Below, in pieces: positions 48,608 through 58,733 of a stretch of DNA of 64,000 bases. The notes beneath the pieces were generated by a model that was not told where the DNA came from, ran no database searches, and saw nothing but the letters and a program-made list of their open reading frames with translations. The position numbers and the translations under genes were made by a program. The stretch comes from CAVUQH01 sp963774445 (GTDB lineage Bacteria; Myxococcota_A; Polyangia; Haliangiales; Haliangiaceae): assembly GCA_963774445.1 (NCBI GenBank), contig CAVZFC010000022.1:434001-498000 (forward strand), written 5' to 3'. Within the stretch, counting starts at the first letter, position 1; the number at the start of each line of letters is the position of its first letter.

Positions 48608-49927
48608 ATGGATTCCACCGGCGATTGGCTCGGCGAGCTCTACCGGCCGGGGCGCTACGTGCGGGCGCTGCAGCGTCTCAGCGCCGAGGACCGACGCCGG
48701 CAGCGGCGCGACGACGCCGTGCCGGGTATCGCCCAGATGGCGCTCGATGCGCGTTCGGTCGGCCGCGCGATCGCCCACGACATCCGCGCCGGCGACTACC
48801 GACCGACCCCGGCCACCATTCGCCTGGCACAGCTCGACAAGGAGCGCGAGCTCCTGGTCCTGTCGCCGATCGATCGCATCGTGCACACGGCGGTCGGCGA
48901 GCTGCTGTCGGAGGTCATCGAGCCGATGCTGCCGGACAGCGTCTACTCGTATCGCAAGGGGCGGAGCGTGCAGCAGGCGTTGCGCGTGGTCGGCGACTAC
49001 CTGCGCGCGCACCGCGATGCCCATCCCGATCCGCAGCAGCGCGGGCTATTCCTCTTCCGCGGCGACGTCGCCGCCTACGGTGACTCGATTCGAATGGATG
49101 CGCGCGCGCCGATCTGGCCCATGTTCGAGGCGCTGGCCGGTGGCGTTCCGGATCCCGGCAGTCCCCTCCACCCGGCCTGGCGGGTCCTGGTCGACACCAT
49201 TCGTCCGCCGGTCGTCGTCAACGGCGAAGCCCGTCCGGCGATGGGGGTGCCCACCGGGTCGCCGGTCGTGGCGCCGATCGCCAACCTCTACCTGGGACCG
49301 CTCGACCGGGCTCTCGGCAGCACGCCCGGCGCCCTATATCTGCGCTACGGCGACGACATCTTGTTTGCCCATCGCGACCGCACCCAGGTCGATCGCGCGC
49401 TCGCTCGTGCTCGGGCCGTGCTCGACGAGCTCGGGCTGGCGCTCAACCGCGACAAGCTGCGCCTCAACTGGTTCAACGGCGCAGCGCGCCCCGACCCGGC
49501 CGGTCACGCTGCCGGCGTCAACCGCGTCGCCTATCTGGGCTGCACGATCCAGTTCGGCGGCACGGTGGCGTTGACCCCCGCCAAGGCGAGCGAGCTCCTC
49601 GCCGATGTCGCGGCCCGCGTGCGCCGGTCGGCGCGCCTGCTCGATGGCGCCCCGCTCGACCAGCGCATTCGCGCCCTGACCGCGATGCTAGCCCGCGGCA
49701 TGGACGCGGCCAGCCCCGGCGCCTTGCGCCAGGCGGCGCTGATCAATCAGATGGTGGACGATCGCTCGCAGCTGCGCGATCTCGACTATCGGATCGCGCT
49801 GATCGCGGCCGAGTCGCTCAGCGGCAGGCGCGGCCCGCGAGCGTTTCGCGACGTGCCCTATCGCCGCTTGCGTCGCGCCGGGCTGCCGTCGCTGGTGGTG
49901 CGGCGCAATCGAGGAGAGCGCCGGTGA
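48608..49927 (+). CDS. Stand-alone reverse transcriptase, not of a class I can name
   Basis: 439 residues from ATG 48608; TTG 48599 is a possible start. RT motifs in order: finger region 'LDKERELLVLSPIDRIVHTA', 'SYRKGRSVQQAL', motif A 'RGDVAAYGDSI' (Asp153), motif B 'GVPTGSPVVAPIANLYL', motif C 'LRYGDDILFAH' (residues 247-250), motif D 'LGLALNRDKLRL' and motif E 'AYLGCTIQFGG'. All catalytic Asp are present. There is no maturase X or HNH domain, and the retron VTG motif is not seen. The stop overlaps the next start (GTGA), so the membrane protein is translationally coupled. A defence or domesticated RT of unknown group is likely. Confidence 0.85.
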   Translation: MDSTGDWLGELYRPGRYVRALQRLSAEDRRRQRRDDAVPGIAQMALDARSVGRAIAHDIRAGDYRPTPATIRLAQLDKERELLVLSPIDRIVHTAVGELLSEVIEPMLPDSVYSYRKGRSVQQALRVVGDYLRAHRDAHPDPQQRGLFLFRGDVAAYGDSIRMDARAPIWPMFEALAGGVPDPGSPLHPAWRVLVDTIRPPVVVNGEARPAMGVPTGSPVVAPIANLYLGPLDRALGSTPGALYLRYGDDILFAHRDRTQVDRALARARAVLDELGLALNRDKLRLNWFNGAARPDPAGHAAGVNRVAYLGCTIQFGGTVALTPAKASELLADVAARVRRSARLLDGAPLDQRIRALTAMLARGMDAASPGALRQAALINQMVDDRSQLRDLDYRIALIAAESLSGRRGPRAFRDVPYRRLRRAGLPSLVVRRNRGERR

Positions 49928-51924
49928 GCGGAGACGGTCGGGTCGCCCGGTGGCTCGCCCGCGCCCGCAAGCAGGCCGAGCGGCGGGTAACTCTGGAAGA
50001 CGGGCTGCTCGGCGGGCAGTTCGCGCGCTATGCCACCTACCGACTGCGCTGGGTCGTGCTCGCGCGTCTGCTCGGCCTGGGCGTGCACGCGGTCGAGTTC
50101 CTGTTTCTGGCTCGCATGTTTCACGGCGTCCGGTTCGCCGACACGTTGATCATCGTCAACCTCGCGATGCTGGCGACCGGCGCCTGGTGGGGGGCCCTCG
50201 ACGTGCAACGCAGCCGCATCCGCGAGGCTGTTGCGGTCGGCGACATCGCGGTCGAGGTCGGCGCCTGGATGCGGCGTGGACTGCTGCTGTCGGCGGTGGT
50301 GGTCGTCGTCGCCACCGTGTCGATCGGGTGGGCGGCCGTCCGTGGCGCCGCGGCGCCGATTCTCCTGGCCTATCTCGGGTTGGTCGCCGTGCGGCTGGCG
50401 GTCGATCTCGTCGTTCGCGCCTACTACTCGGGAGTCTACGCCCAGCAGCGCGTCTACCGCCCTCCGCTGGCGATCGTCGGCACCGAGCTCAGTGCCTTCG
50501 CGGTGGTCGTCGTCGGTTGGCACCTGTTCGGCGCCTGGGTCGTGCCGTTGGGCCTGCTCGTCCAGATGACGCTCTCGCGCGCGGTGCTGGTCGTGTTCAC
50601 CCGGCGCGCCTACCACCACCGCGGGATCGTCGGCGTCAGGTTGCGGCATCGGCGACGTCCGCCACCGCCCTACCGGGCCGCCCACGTCTGGTCCGCCGCT
50701 GCGGTAGGCGCGGCGACGCGTCTCGGTTCGCTGCTCGTGGTCGTGGTCCTCGTCGGCCAGCGCCATCTGCCCGGCGCGGCCGTGCGGGTGGTCCACCTGA
50801 TGGCGCCGCTCCTGGCCACGGCCGGCTCGTGGCCGCAGGTCTTCTATCTCGACTTTCGCAGCCTCGAGGAAGACGAGTCGGCCCGATTGCGCGATCGCCT
50901 GGGACGGATGCTCGAGCCGTTGGGACTGGTCATCGGCGCGGGTGCGTGGGCGATCGGCGCTGCCTACGCCGTCGCGATCCTCCGCGGCCGGGGCGTCGAG
51001 GTCGCCCTGGCGCTCGCGCCCCTGGTGATCGCACACTCGTGGCTGGCGCGCAGCCAGCTGCGCTACTTTGCCCAGGGCGAGTACCGCCGGGTGCTGATCG
51101 GCATCGCCGCGCTGCTGGTCATCGCCGCCGCGTGGATGTTCCTCGACCGCCGTCTGTCGATCGCGAGCCCGGTAGCGAGCGGGTTGGCGCTGGCCGGGGC
51201 ATCGGTGATCGCCGCGGCGGTCATCGATCGACTGCAGGCTGGTCCGTGGCAGGCGCCCGCCCACGGCGTGGTTCGCGCGCTGGCGCCGTGGATGCACTCC
51301 CTTGCTGGCGTCGACGAGCCGGTCAGCGTTGCGAGCGTGACGATGCCGACCGCCAGCAAGAACGAGCAGATCGAGCTGGCGGAGCGTATGGCGGAGCGTC
51401 TGGGTGAACGCGGCGCGGTAGCCACTCGCGGGCGCGGCCTGGTCTGGTTCGAGCGCGGCGGCGACCAGCTCCAGCTCTCGGCGACGCTCCTGGTGGAGCT
51501 GTCGGCCGGCCGCGTCGACGGCATTGGCCGCGTCGATGCCGCCGACGGTGGCGCCGCGCTGACCGCGGCCGCCGAGCGTGGACTGCTGCCGAACGCGGCC
51601 GGTCCGGCGCGCGACGAGCTCGTGGCCGAGTTTCAGCGGCGGTTTCCGGCCGGGTTCGCCGAGGACTTGCGCCGGCCCGGACCGCAGACCGGCATCGCCT
51701 GTCTCGATCCCGACACGCGCCGCACCATCTGGCGTGAGGCGCAAGTGGCCGGACGCGGCGGGCGCAGACGTCCCCAGGGGGAGCACGAGGTCACGGTCTA
51801 CGCCCCGGAGGGTGTCATCGAGATCATCTTCTGCAGCTCGCGTGCGCTCCCTGCCGATGACCGCCGCGCCTGGCGGGAGCTCCTGGACCGTGCTCACGCA
51901 GCGACGGCGTCACGCGCCGTCTGA
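49924..51924 (+). CDS. Polytopic membrane protein coupled to the RT
   Basis: 666 residues; GTG 49924 overlaps the RT stop, with GAGGAG upstream. Residues 1-40 are basic and soluble, then roughly 10-12 hydrophobic segments lie between 40 and 445 (e.g. 'LLSAVVVVVATVSIGWAAV', 'LLVVVVLVGQR', 'VLIGIAALLVIAAAWMFL'). The pattern recalls polysaccharide-flippase-type (MOP) proteins, but I see no firm signature. The last 200 residues are soluble ('VSVASVTMPTASKNEQIELA', 'GLVWFERGGDQLQLSATLLV') with no recognised domain. As the partner of an RT it is a candidate membrane effector. Confidence 0.75.
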   Translation: MSGDGRVARWLARARKQAERRVTLEDGLLGGQFARYATYRLRWVVLARLLGLGVHAVEFLFLARMFHGVRFADTLIIVNLAMLATGAWWGALDVQRSRIREAVAVGDIAVEVGAWMRRGLLLSAVVVVVATVSIGWAAVRGAAAPILLAYLGLVAVRLAVDLVVRAYYSGVYAQQRVYRPPLAIVGTELSAFAVVVVGWHLFGAWVVPLGLLVQMTLSRAVLVVFTRRAYHHRGIVGVRLRHRRRPPPPYRAAHVWSAAAVGAATRLGSLLVVVVLVGQRHLPGAAVRVVHLMAPLLATAGSWPQVFYLDFRSLEEDESARLRDRLGRMLEPLGLVIGAGAWAIGAAYAVAILRGRGVEVALALAPLVIAHSWLARSQLRYFAQGEYRRVLIGIAALLVIAAAWMFLDRRLSIASPVASGLALAGASVIAAAVIDRLQAGPWQAPAHGVVRALAPWMHSLAGVDEPVSVASVTMPTASKNEQIELAERMAERLGERGAVATRGRGLVWFERGGDQLQLSATLLVELSAGRVDGIGRVDAADGGAALTAAAERGLLPNAAGPARDELVAEFQRRFPAGFAEDLRRPGPQTGIACLDPDTRRTIWREAQVAGRGGRRRPQGEHEVTVYAPEGVIEIIFCSSRALPADDRRAWRELLDRAHAATASRAV

Positions 51925-51936
51925 CGGGACGATGCG

Positions 51937-53166
51937 TCAGCTGGCCTTGGCCGCGCCCGCCGGGGCGAACGGCTCGGCGCGGGCTTCGAAGCCGGCGCTG
52001 CGGAGGCGTTCGAGCAGGCCGAGGCCGAGGGCGGTGGCCGGAGTCAGCAGGCCGCCGCGTTCGTCGCCGCCGGGGAGGGCGGCGCGATCGGTTGCCAGCA
52101 TCAGGGCGGCCTCGCAGAGGAGCGGCACGGTGACACGGTTGCCCGGGTCGCCCGGCGCCTTCAGCGTTACCAGCACCTTGCTGCCGTCCTCGCCCTCGCC
52201 GATCAGTCGGGTGCGGCAGACGCCGCCGTCCATGCTCTTTTCCGACGGGCCCTGGCCGGGCGCCGGCCCGTAGCGGCGCATCAGTATGCGCGCCCAGGAT
52301 CGATTAGTCAGCGACATGAACGCCGCCGACACCGCGGCTGTGGCGTAGGCCGAGGTCCGCCCGCTGGTCTCGATCGCTTCGTTGTAGGTGAAGCGTGGTC
52401 CGTAGGCGCGGCCCCACTGATCGAACAGGGCATTCGATCGGCGCACCACGCGCGTGTTGATCGGCGCCATGAAGAACGGGGTCAGCCAGGCGTCGAGGTC
52501 GTCGTCGTGGACGACGCCCTTGAAGTCGGCGCTTCGCTGGCGCTCGGCGTCGCTCTGGTGGTCGCGTGGGTTGAGCAGCAGCACGTCGGCGACTTCGGCC
52601 TGCAGTCCGCGTTCGGCCATGGTCAGCGCCGAGTCGAGGGTGCCGCCGTTGAGCCCGCCCTTGATCTTGAACGCCGCCATGACCCGGCGGGCGTCGGTGC
52701 CGCGCTCGCGCAGCGCCTCGACGGCCATCAGCGTGCCCAGATCCGACGGCACCGAGTCGAAGCCGCAGAACGGGATGATGCGCGCTCGCCGCTCCACCGC
52801 CTGGTGATGGAAGCGGTCGATCATCTCCCGCGCCCACGGCGTCTCTCCAGTGATGTCGACGTAGTCGCGTCCGTGCCGGGCGCACGCCTCGACCACCGGC
52901 GTGCCGTATTTGGCGAACGGCCCCGCCGTCGTCAGCACCACGCGCGCGCCTTCGACCATCGCGTCGACGGTGGCGGGCCGCCCGCTGTCGGCGACGACCA
53001 CGCCCGAGGGATTGATCTCGGTCGCCAGGGCGTCGAGCTTGTCGCGGCTTCGCCCTGCGATCGCCCAGCGCAGGCCGGCCGGCGCGTGCGCGGCGACATA
53101 GCGCGCCGCTTGCCCACCGGTGAAGCCCGTGGCGCCGTACAGCACGACGTCGAACGGCTCGCTCAT
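51937..53166 (-). CDS. Saccharopine-dehydrogenase-like / enoyl-reductase-type oxidoreductase
   Basis: 409 residues from ATG 53166. The N-terminus 'DVVLYGATGFTGGQAARYVA' is a Rossmann Gly motif with 'LRWAIAGRSRDKLDALATEI'. 'VLTTAGPFAKYGTPVVEACA' and 'RHGRDYVDITGETPWAREMI' are the family signature; 'IIPFCGFDSVPSDLGTLMA' follows. It is closest to the group containing the mycobacterial trans-acting enoyl reductase and eukaryotic SCCPDH. Substrate unknown, perhaps a lipid intermediate. It is convergent with the RT-membrane protein pair. Confidence 0.85.
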   Translation of the reverse strand: MSEPFDVVLYGATGFTGGQAARYVAAHAPAGLRWAIAGRSRDKLDALATEINPSGVVVADSGRPATVDAMVEGARVVLTTAGPFAKYGTPVVEACARHGRDYVDITGETPWAREMIDRFHHQAVERRARIIPFCGFDSVPSDLGTLMAVEALRERGTDARRVMAAFKIKGGLNGGTLDSALTMAERGLQAEVADVLLLNPRDHQSDAERQRSADFKGVVHDDDLDAWLTPFFMAPINTRVVRRSNALFDQWGRAYGPRFTYNEAIETSGRTSAYATAAVSAAFMSLTNRSWARILMRRYGPAPGQGPSEKSMDGGVCRTRLIGEGEDGSKVLVTLKAPGDPGNRVTVPLLCEAALMLATDRAALPGGDERGGLLTPATALGLGLLERLRSAGFEARAEPFAPAGAAKAS

Positions 53167-53292
53167 GGATCGATCGTACGGCCTGCTCGCACTGAACCGC
53201 AAACCAGTCCCTGCCGCTTGGGCGCAACTCCGCGGACTTATGTAACCCCGAACCGGCCTCGCGGGGCGGCGGTCGCCGGGGTTTCGCCGGCC

Positions 53293-53781
53293 TCAGCCGA
53301 GGGTGCCGGTGCGCTGCCGCGAGGCGCCGAACAGCGGCAGCTGCGCCCGCGCATCGAAGAAGATGCCGGGCAACGGCGCCGGCAGCGTGGCGACGTGCTC
53401 GCGCAGGTGCTCGAGCACGCGCGTCGGCAGCGGCAGCGCTTCGTCGCGCGTCCAGTACTGCTGCACGTAGGTGTCGTAGCCGGAGACATGCTCGAGGAAG
53501 AAGCGCCTCCGCTGGCGCGGCGAAAGCTCGGACGGGATGACCATCGGCAGGCCGGTGCGCTGGGCGAACAGATTGATGATCTTCGGACCCCAGTGCTCGA
53601 GCAGCGCCGTGGGGAAGCGCAGGCACAACAGCGCCGTGTCGATGCGCGCGTTGTAGAAGCCGTCGGCTCCGATCAGATGCGTCCGACCCAGATCCGTGAG
53701 CGGCCGGACCAGGATCTGGAACTCGGCGACGTTGTCCCGGAAGGGGCAGAGGACCAGAAAGATGTCGTAGGTCGGCGCCAT
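53293..53781 (-). CDS. Protein of unknown function
   Basis: 162 residues. I do not recognise it. It starts 'TYDIFLVLCPFRDNVAEFQI', has 'LIGADGFYNARIDTALLCLR' and 'SELSPRQRRRFFLEHVSGYD', and no signal peptide, membrane helix or metal motif. Composition and codon use look like a real gene, and both neighbours are on the same strand with gaps of 126 and 191 bases. Probably cytosolic. Confidence 0.55.
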   Translation of the reverse strand: MAPTYDIFLVLCPFRDNVAEFQILVRPLTDLGRTHLIGADGFYNARIDTALLCLRFPTALLEHWGPKIINLFAQRTGLPMVIPSELSPRQRRRFFLEHVSGYDTYVQQYWTRDEALPLPTRVLEHLREHVATLPAPLPGIFFDARAQLPLFGASRQRTGTLG

Positions 53782-53890
53782 GACGGCAGACTCCTTCGCA
53801 CGACGCGTGCCGGCGAACGAGATCGTGTGGGCGCCTACAGCGCCGGCAATGCCGCACTGCGTGATGACGGCGGATCAGCCGCTTGCCAAA

Positions 53891-53909
53891 TGGGTAGTTG
53901 GCCTACCCA
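53891..53909. other. Small perfect hairpin
   Basis: TGGGTAG/CTACCCA, 7-bp stem, loop TTGGC, in the 191-base gap between two minus-strand genes. No T-run on either side. It could be an operator or 3'-end stabiliser. Confidence 0.35.
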
Positions 53910-53972
53910 CATCACCGCCGGGGACGGCCGCAGGGGGCAACGAGCGACAACTGGAGCCTGGAGTCTCAGGCG

Positions 53973-54929
53973 CTACAGCACCGACGCCAGGCCGACCAGG
54001 GCCACCGCCAGCGCCGCCGTCGCCGCCAGCGGCACCATTCGCCGCCACCCGGGCAGCTCGCCAGCGCCGTCCTCGCGCGGTCGCGCCACCGCTGCGCCGA
54101 GCAGGCAGGCGAGCCCGATCGCGATGGCGATCATCAGGCCGACCGGTGGCTCGCGATAGTGTGCCCGCAGCGCGCGCCGTTTCTGCTGCACGGTGGCGTC
54201 GTCGGGGATCGCACCGCGCGCGCGCCGCATGGCCAGATAGCGCGCCAGCTCGCGGTCGGCGATGCGCGTATCCTCGTGCTCCATGACGCCGGCGTAGGTG
54301 CGATTCTCGTGCAGCGCCAGCTCGCCGAAAGTGAGCGCGGCGTGGGCGCCGCCGGCCAGCGCCACCGCGAGCAAGATCCAGCCGACCCGCGCGGCCCGGC
54401 CGCTGCCGGTCATCCACCCGCCAAGCTCGCCGACCAGCACCCGCGCGCACGCGAACCCGGCGACCACCGCCGCGATCGCCACCGGCACCACCAGCCACAG
54501 CCGCCGGTCGCCCAGCCATCGGCGCAGGGTGTAGCCGTCGCCGTAGCCGTGATACGCGCTGCTCGACAGGTAGAACAACCCGTGGAGCAGCAGCACCGTG
54601 CCGGCCCCCAGGGTGGCGACCCGCGCGATCGGTCGCCGCCTGGCGGCGCGGGCGATGGCCAGGAGCACCGCGCCGGCCACCAGCTCCAGCGCGATCCCGC
54701 CCAGCGAGACCAGCAGCCGCTCGCCCAGCGCCAGCGGTTGCGCGCGGTCGTAGGTGACGTAGCCGCCGGCGAACAAGAAGAAGTGAACGTCGCGCACGTG
54801 ACCGCCCAGCGCCACGACCGGCGCGGCGTGACCGCCCAGCTCGTGCACCACCAGCGCCAGCCGGCTGGTGGTCAGGCCGACGAGGAAGAGCAGGGCAGTG
54901 AGGCGCAGCGCGCGAGCCAAAGGAGACAT
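53973..54929 (-). CDS. Multi-pass membrane protein with HELGGH motif (M50-like)
   Basis: 318 residues from ATG 54929. 'RLALVVHELGGHAAPVVAL' places a HExxH zinc motif in the first membrane helix, as in M50 site-2-type proteases; 'FLFAGGYVTYDRAQPLAL' follows. About seven hydrophobic segments in all. The second M50 motif (NPDG-like) is not seen, so protease activity is uncertain. Divergent from the queuosine-precursor transporter gene, 27 bases apart. Confidence 0.65.
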   Translation of the reverse strand: MSPLARALRLTALLFLVGLTTSRLALVVHELGGHAAPVVALGGHVRDVHFFLFAGGYVTYDRAQPLALGERLLVSLGGIALELVAGAVLLAIARAARRRPIARVATLGAGTVLLLHGLFYLSSSAYHGYGDGYTLRRWLGDRRLWLVVPVAIAAVVAGFACARVLVGELGGWMTGSGRAARVGWILLAVALAGGAHAALTFGELALHENRTYAGVMEHEDTRIADRELARYLAMRRARGAIPDDATVQQKRRALRAHYREPPVGLMIAIAIGLACLLGAAVARPREDGAGELPGWRRMVPLAATAALAVALVGLASVL

Positions 54930-54956
54930 CGCCGGCTCTGATAGTATCCCCGTTCG

Positions 54957-55772
54957 ATGAGCGACGAGGCGCCGCTTCCGACCGAACAGCACCGCTGGCT
55001 CGGCCTCGACGAGCTCGAGCCGGCTGTGCTCCACCGCCGTCGCGAGCGCGTCTATCTGGTCATGTGCGGGCTGTTCCTCGGCACGCTGACCATGCTCAAC
55101 ATCATCGGCGTCACCCGCATCATCGACCTTTCGTTCCGCATGCCGCTGGTCGGCTGGCACGTGCCGATGCAGGTCGCCGTCGGCGTGCTGCCCTATCCGC
55201 TGACCTTCCTCTGCACCGACTTCATCAGCGAGCTGTACGGCCAGGAGCGCGCCAATTGGCTGGTGTTCGTCGGCCTGCTGCTCAACGTCTGGGTCATCGC
55301 CATTCTCTGGCTGGGCGGCGCGCTGCCCGGGTTCGAAACCGCCCGCGGCGTCTTCAGCGGCGTTCGCACGGCGACCTTCGGCGCGGTCACTGCGTCGATG
55401 ATCGCCTACCTGGCGGCGCAGTTGGTCGATGTGCAGCTGTTCCACTACTGGAAGCGGGTCACGGGCGGGCGCCACCTGTGGCTGCGCAACAACGGGTCGA
55501 CCATGATCAGCCAGATCGTGGATACGGTCGCCGTGATCCTGATTACTCACTACTGGTCCGGCGCGCTGCCGATGAAACCCGATGAGAGCGTCGCCTCGCA
55601 GCTGCTCACCTACATCGGGTCCGGCTACGTCTTCAAATTCGTGGCCGCGCTGCTCGACACCGTGCCGTTCTACCTGGGCTGTTACTCACTGTCGCGCTAT
55701 CTGCGCCTGCCGCCGCCGGTCGATCCCCCACACCCCCCGGCAGCTGCTGCCGTGGAAGCCGGCGTGGGCTGA
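54957..55772 (+). CDS. Queuosine precursor transporter (YhhQ/QPTR family)
   Basis: 271 residues, six membrane segments. The N-terminal tail is soluble; 'GLFLGTLTMLNIIGVTRIID', 'PYPLTFLCTDFISELYGQER', 'AYLAAQLVDVQLFHYWKRVT' and 'LRNNGSTMISQIVDTVAVIL' are the DUF165/VUT family landmarks. E. coli YhhQ imports queuine precursors preQ0 and preQ1. The tail is Pro/His-rich. Whether this organism makes or only salvages queuosine is not visible here. Confidence 0.93.
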   Translation: MSDEAPLPTEQHRWLGLDELEPAVLHRRRERVYLVMCGLFLGTLTMLNIIGVTRIIDLSFRMPLVGWHVPMQVAVGVLPYPLTFLCTDFISELYGQERANWLVFVGLLLNVWVIAILWLGGALPGFETARGVFSGVRTATFGAVTASMIAYLAAQLVDVQLFHYWKRVTGGRHLWLRNNGSTMISQIVDTVAVILITHYWSGALPMKPDESVASQLLTYIGSGYVFKFVAALLDTVPFYLGCYSLSRYLRLPPPVDPPHPPAAAAVEAGVG

Positions 55773-55799
55773 CCCGCGCGTGATATGCTTCCTTTTGGC

Positions 55800-57072
55800 A
55801 TGCGGCGGGGATGGTTCATCGCGTGCACGGGGGCGGCGCTGGTCGTGGCCGCGACACCTGCGCGTGCGGCCAAGAGCTACAAGGTGGAGATCACCAGCAA
55901 GCCGCCGGGCGCCACGGTTCGCGTCGACGATCCCGACGCCGATCCCGAGGGCACGACGCCGTGCGAGCTGGAGCTCGCGCCCGGCCCCTACATGGTGATC
56001 CTCGACCTCGACGGCTACCAGCAAGTGATCGAGGAGATCACGGTCAAGAAGAAGCGCAAGACGCAGAGCTTCGACTTCGAGCTGCAGGCCATCCCGCTGG
56101 GCCACGTCGACCTGGCGGCCGACGGCGACGCCGCCGAGGGCGCCTCGGTTCGCCTCGACGGCAAGATCGCCGGGCAGGTGCCGACCACGCTGGAGGTCGC
56201 AGAGGGACCGCACGAGATCGTCGTGGTCAAGAATGGGTTCCGCCGCTTCGAACAGTGGATCGAGGTCAGTGGCGGGGGCCACCAGAGCCTGTCGGTGGCG
56301 CTCCGGCCCGAGGGTGGCGACGACATCACGCCGGGGCCGACCAAGAAGCATTCCCCGGCCCCGCCGCGTGCTGCACCGCTGGTCATCGCCTCGGCCGGCG
56401 TCGAGGTCGCCTGGCGCCGCTGGGACTACAGCAACCCGAAGAGCGACAGCGCTCGCTCGTTCGACACCAGCCTGGTGCCGATCTTCCGCGGCGGTTTGGA
56501 GGTCTATCCGCTGGCCGGATCGGGGGTCGACTGGCTGCGCGGCCTGGGGGTGCGCGGGAGCGCCGGACTGGGCTTGCCGCCTCCGGTCGATCCGGGCGGC
56601 GGCAGCATCGACACCGGCTGGCGCGAGCTCCAGGTCGGTGGCGTCTACCGGCTGGCGGTGGGCGACGCCGCCGAGCTGCGCGCCGACGTCGCCTACGACC
56701 GCCTGATCTTCTCCTTTGCCGACCCCGGAATGTACGCCGCCTTCGTGCCCGACGTTCAACTACCACTGCGTGCGCTTCGGGGCGTCGGGCAGCTACGCCA
56801 CCGGCCGGCTGCGGTTCGGCGCCGGCGCCTCGTACCTGGGGGTGCGGTCGGCCGGCCTCCTGGCACAGCGGTTCCGCGCGGCCACCAGCCAGGGGATGTC
56901 GGTCGAGGGTGGGTTGGACGCGCAGCTCAGCGACCGGATCCATGCGGGCGCCTCGGCGACCTATCGGCGATTCAGCTTCGACTTCACCAGCGATCCCAGC
57001 GACGTGGTCGAAGCCGACGGCGGCACCGACGTCTATTTCGGGCTCCTGGTGGGCGCCGCCTACCTCTACTGA
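55800..57072 (+). CDS. PEGA-domain protein with C-terminal barrel, frame broken once
   Basis: About 424 residues after repair, from ATG 55800 (55785 also in frame). Signal peptide to 'ATPARAAK'. Two PEGA-type domains follow: 'YKVEITSKPPGATVRVDDPD', 'EGTTPCELELAPGPYMVILD', then 'GASVRLDGKIAGQVPTTLEV'. The last 230 residues are a barrel-like domain ending 'DVYFGLLVGAAYLY'. The frame breaks at GTTCAAC 56754-56760; dropping one base continues 'FVPDVNYHCVRFGASGSYAT'. This is probably a sequencing error. A surface or envelope protein of unknown role. Confidence 0.75.
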
Positions 57073-57135
57073 CGGCGCGCGTAGCGGTTCGGGTTGACCT
57101 GGGGGGCACCGCCATCTACGGTCCATCGGAAGACC

Positions 57136-58722
<1,587 letters not shown>

Positions 58723-58733
58723 GGAAGTCGATC

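Noticed and set aside
48608..49927. Classical retron RT
   Set aside because: The upstream RNA with paired ends fits, but the active site is YGDD with no VTG motif, and the partner is not a known retron effector. Called unclassified instead.
48608..49927. Group II intron maturase or diversity-generating retroelement
   Set aside because: No maturase X or endonuclease domain, no intron boundary motifs, and no template/variable repeat pair nearby.
53973..55550. N-terminal extension of the HELGGH membrane protein to 55550
   Set aside because: That stretch overlaps the well-conserved queuosine-precursor transporter on the other strand; ATG 54929 gives a normal membrane protein.
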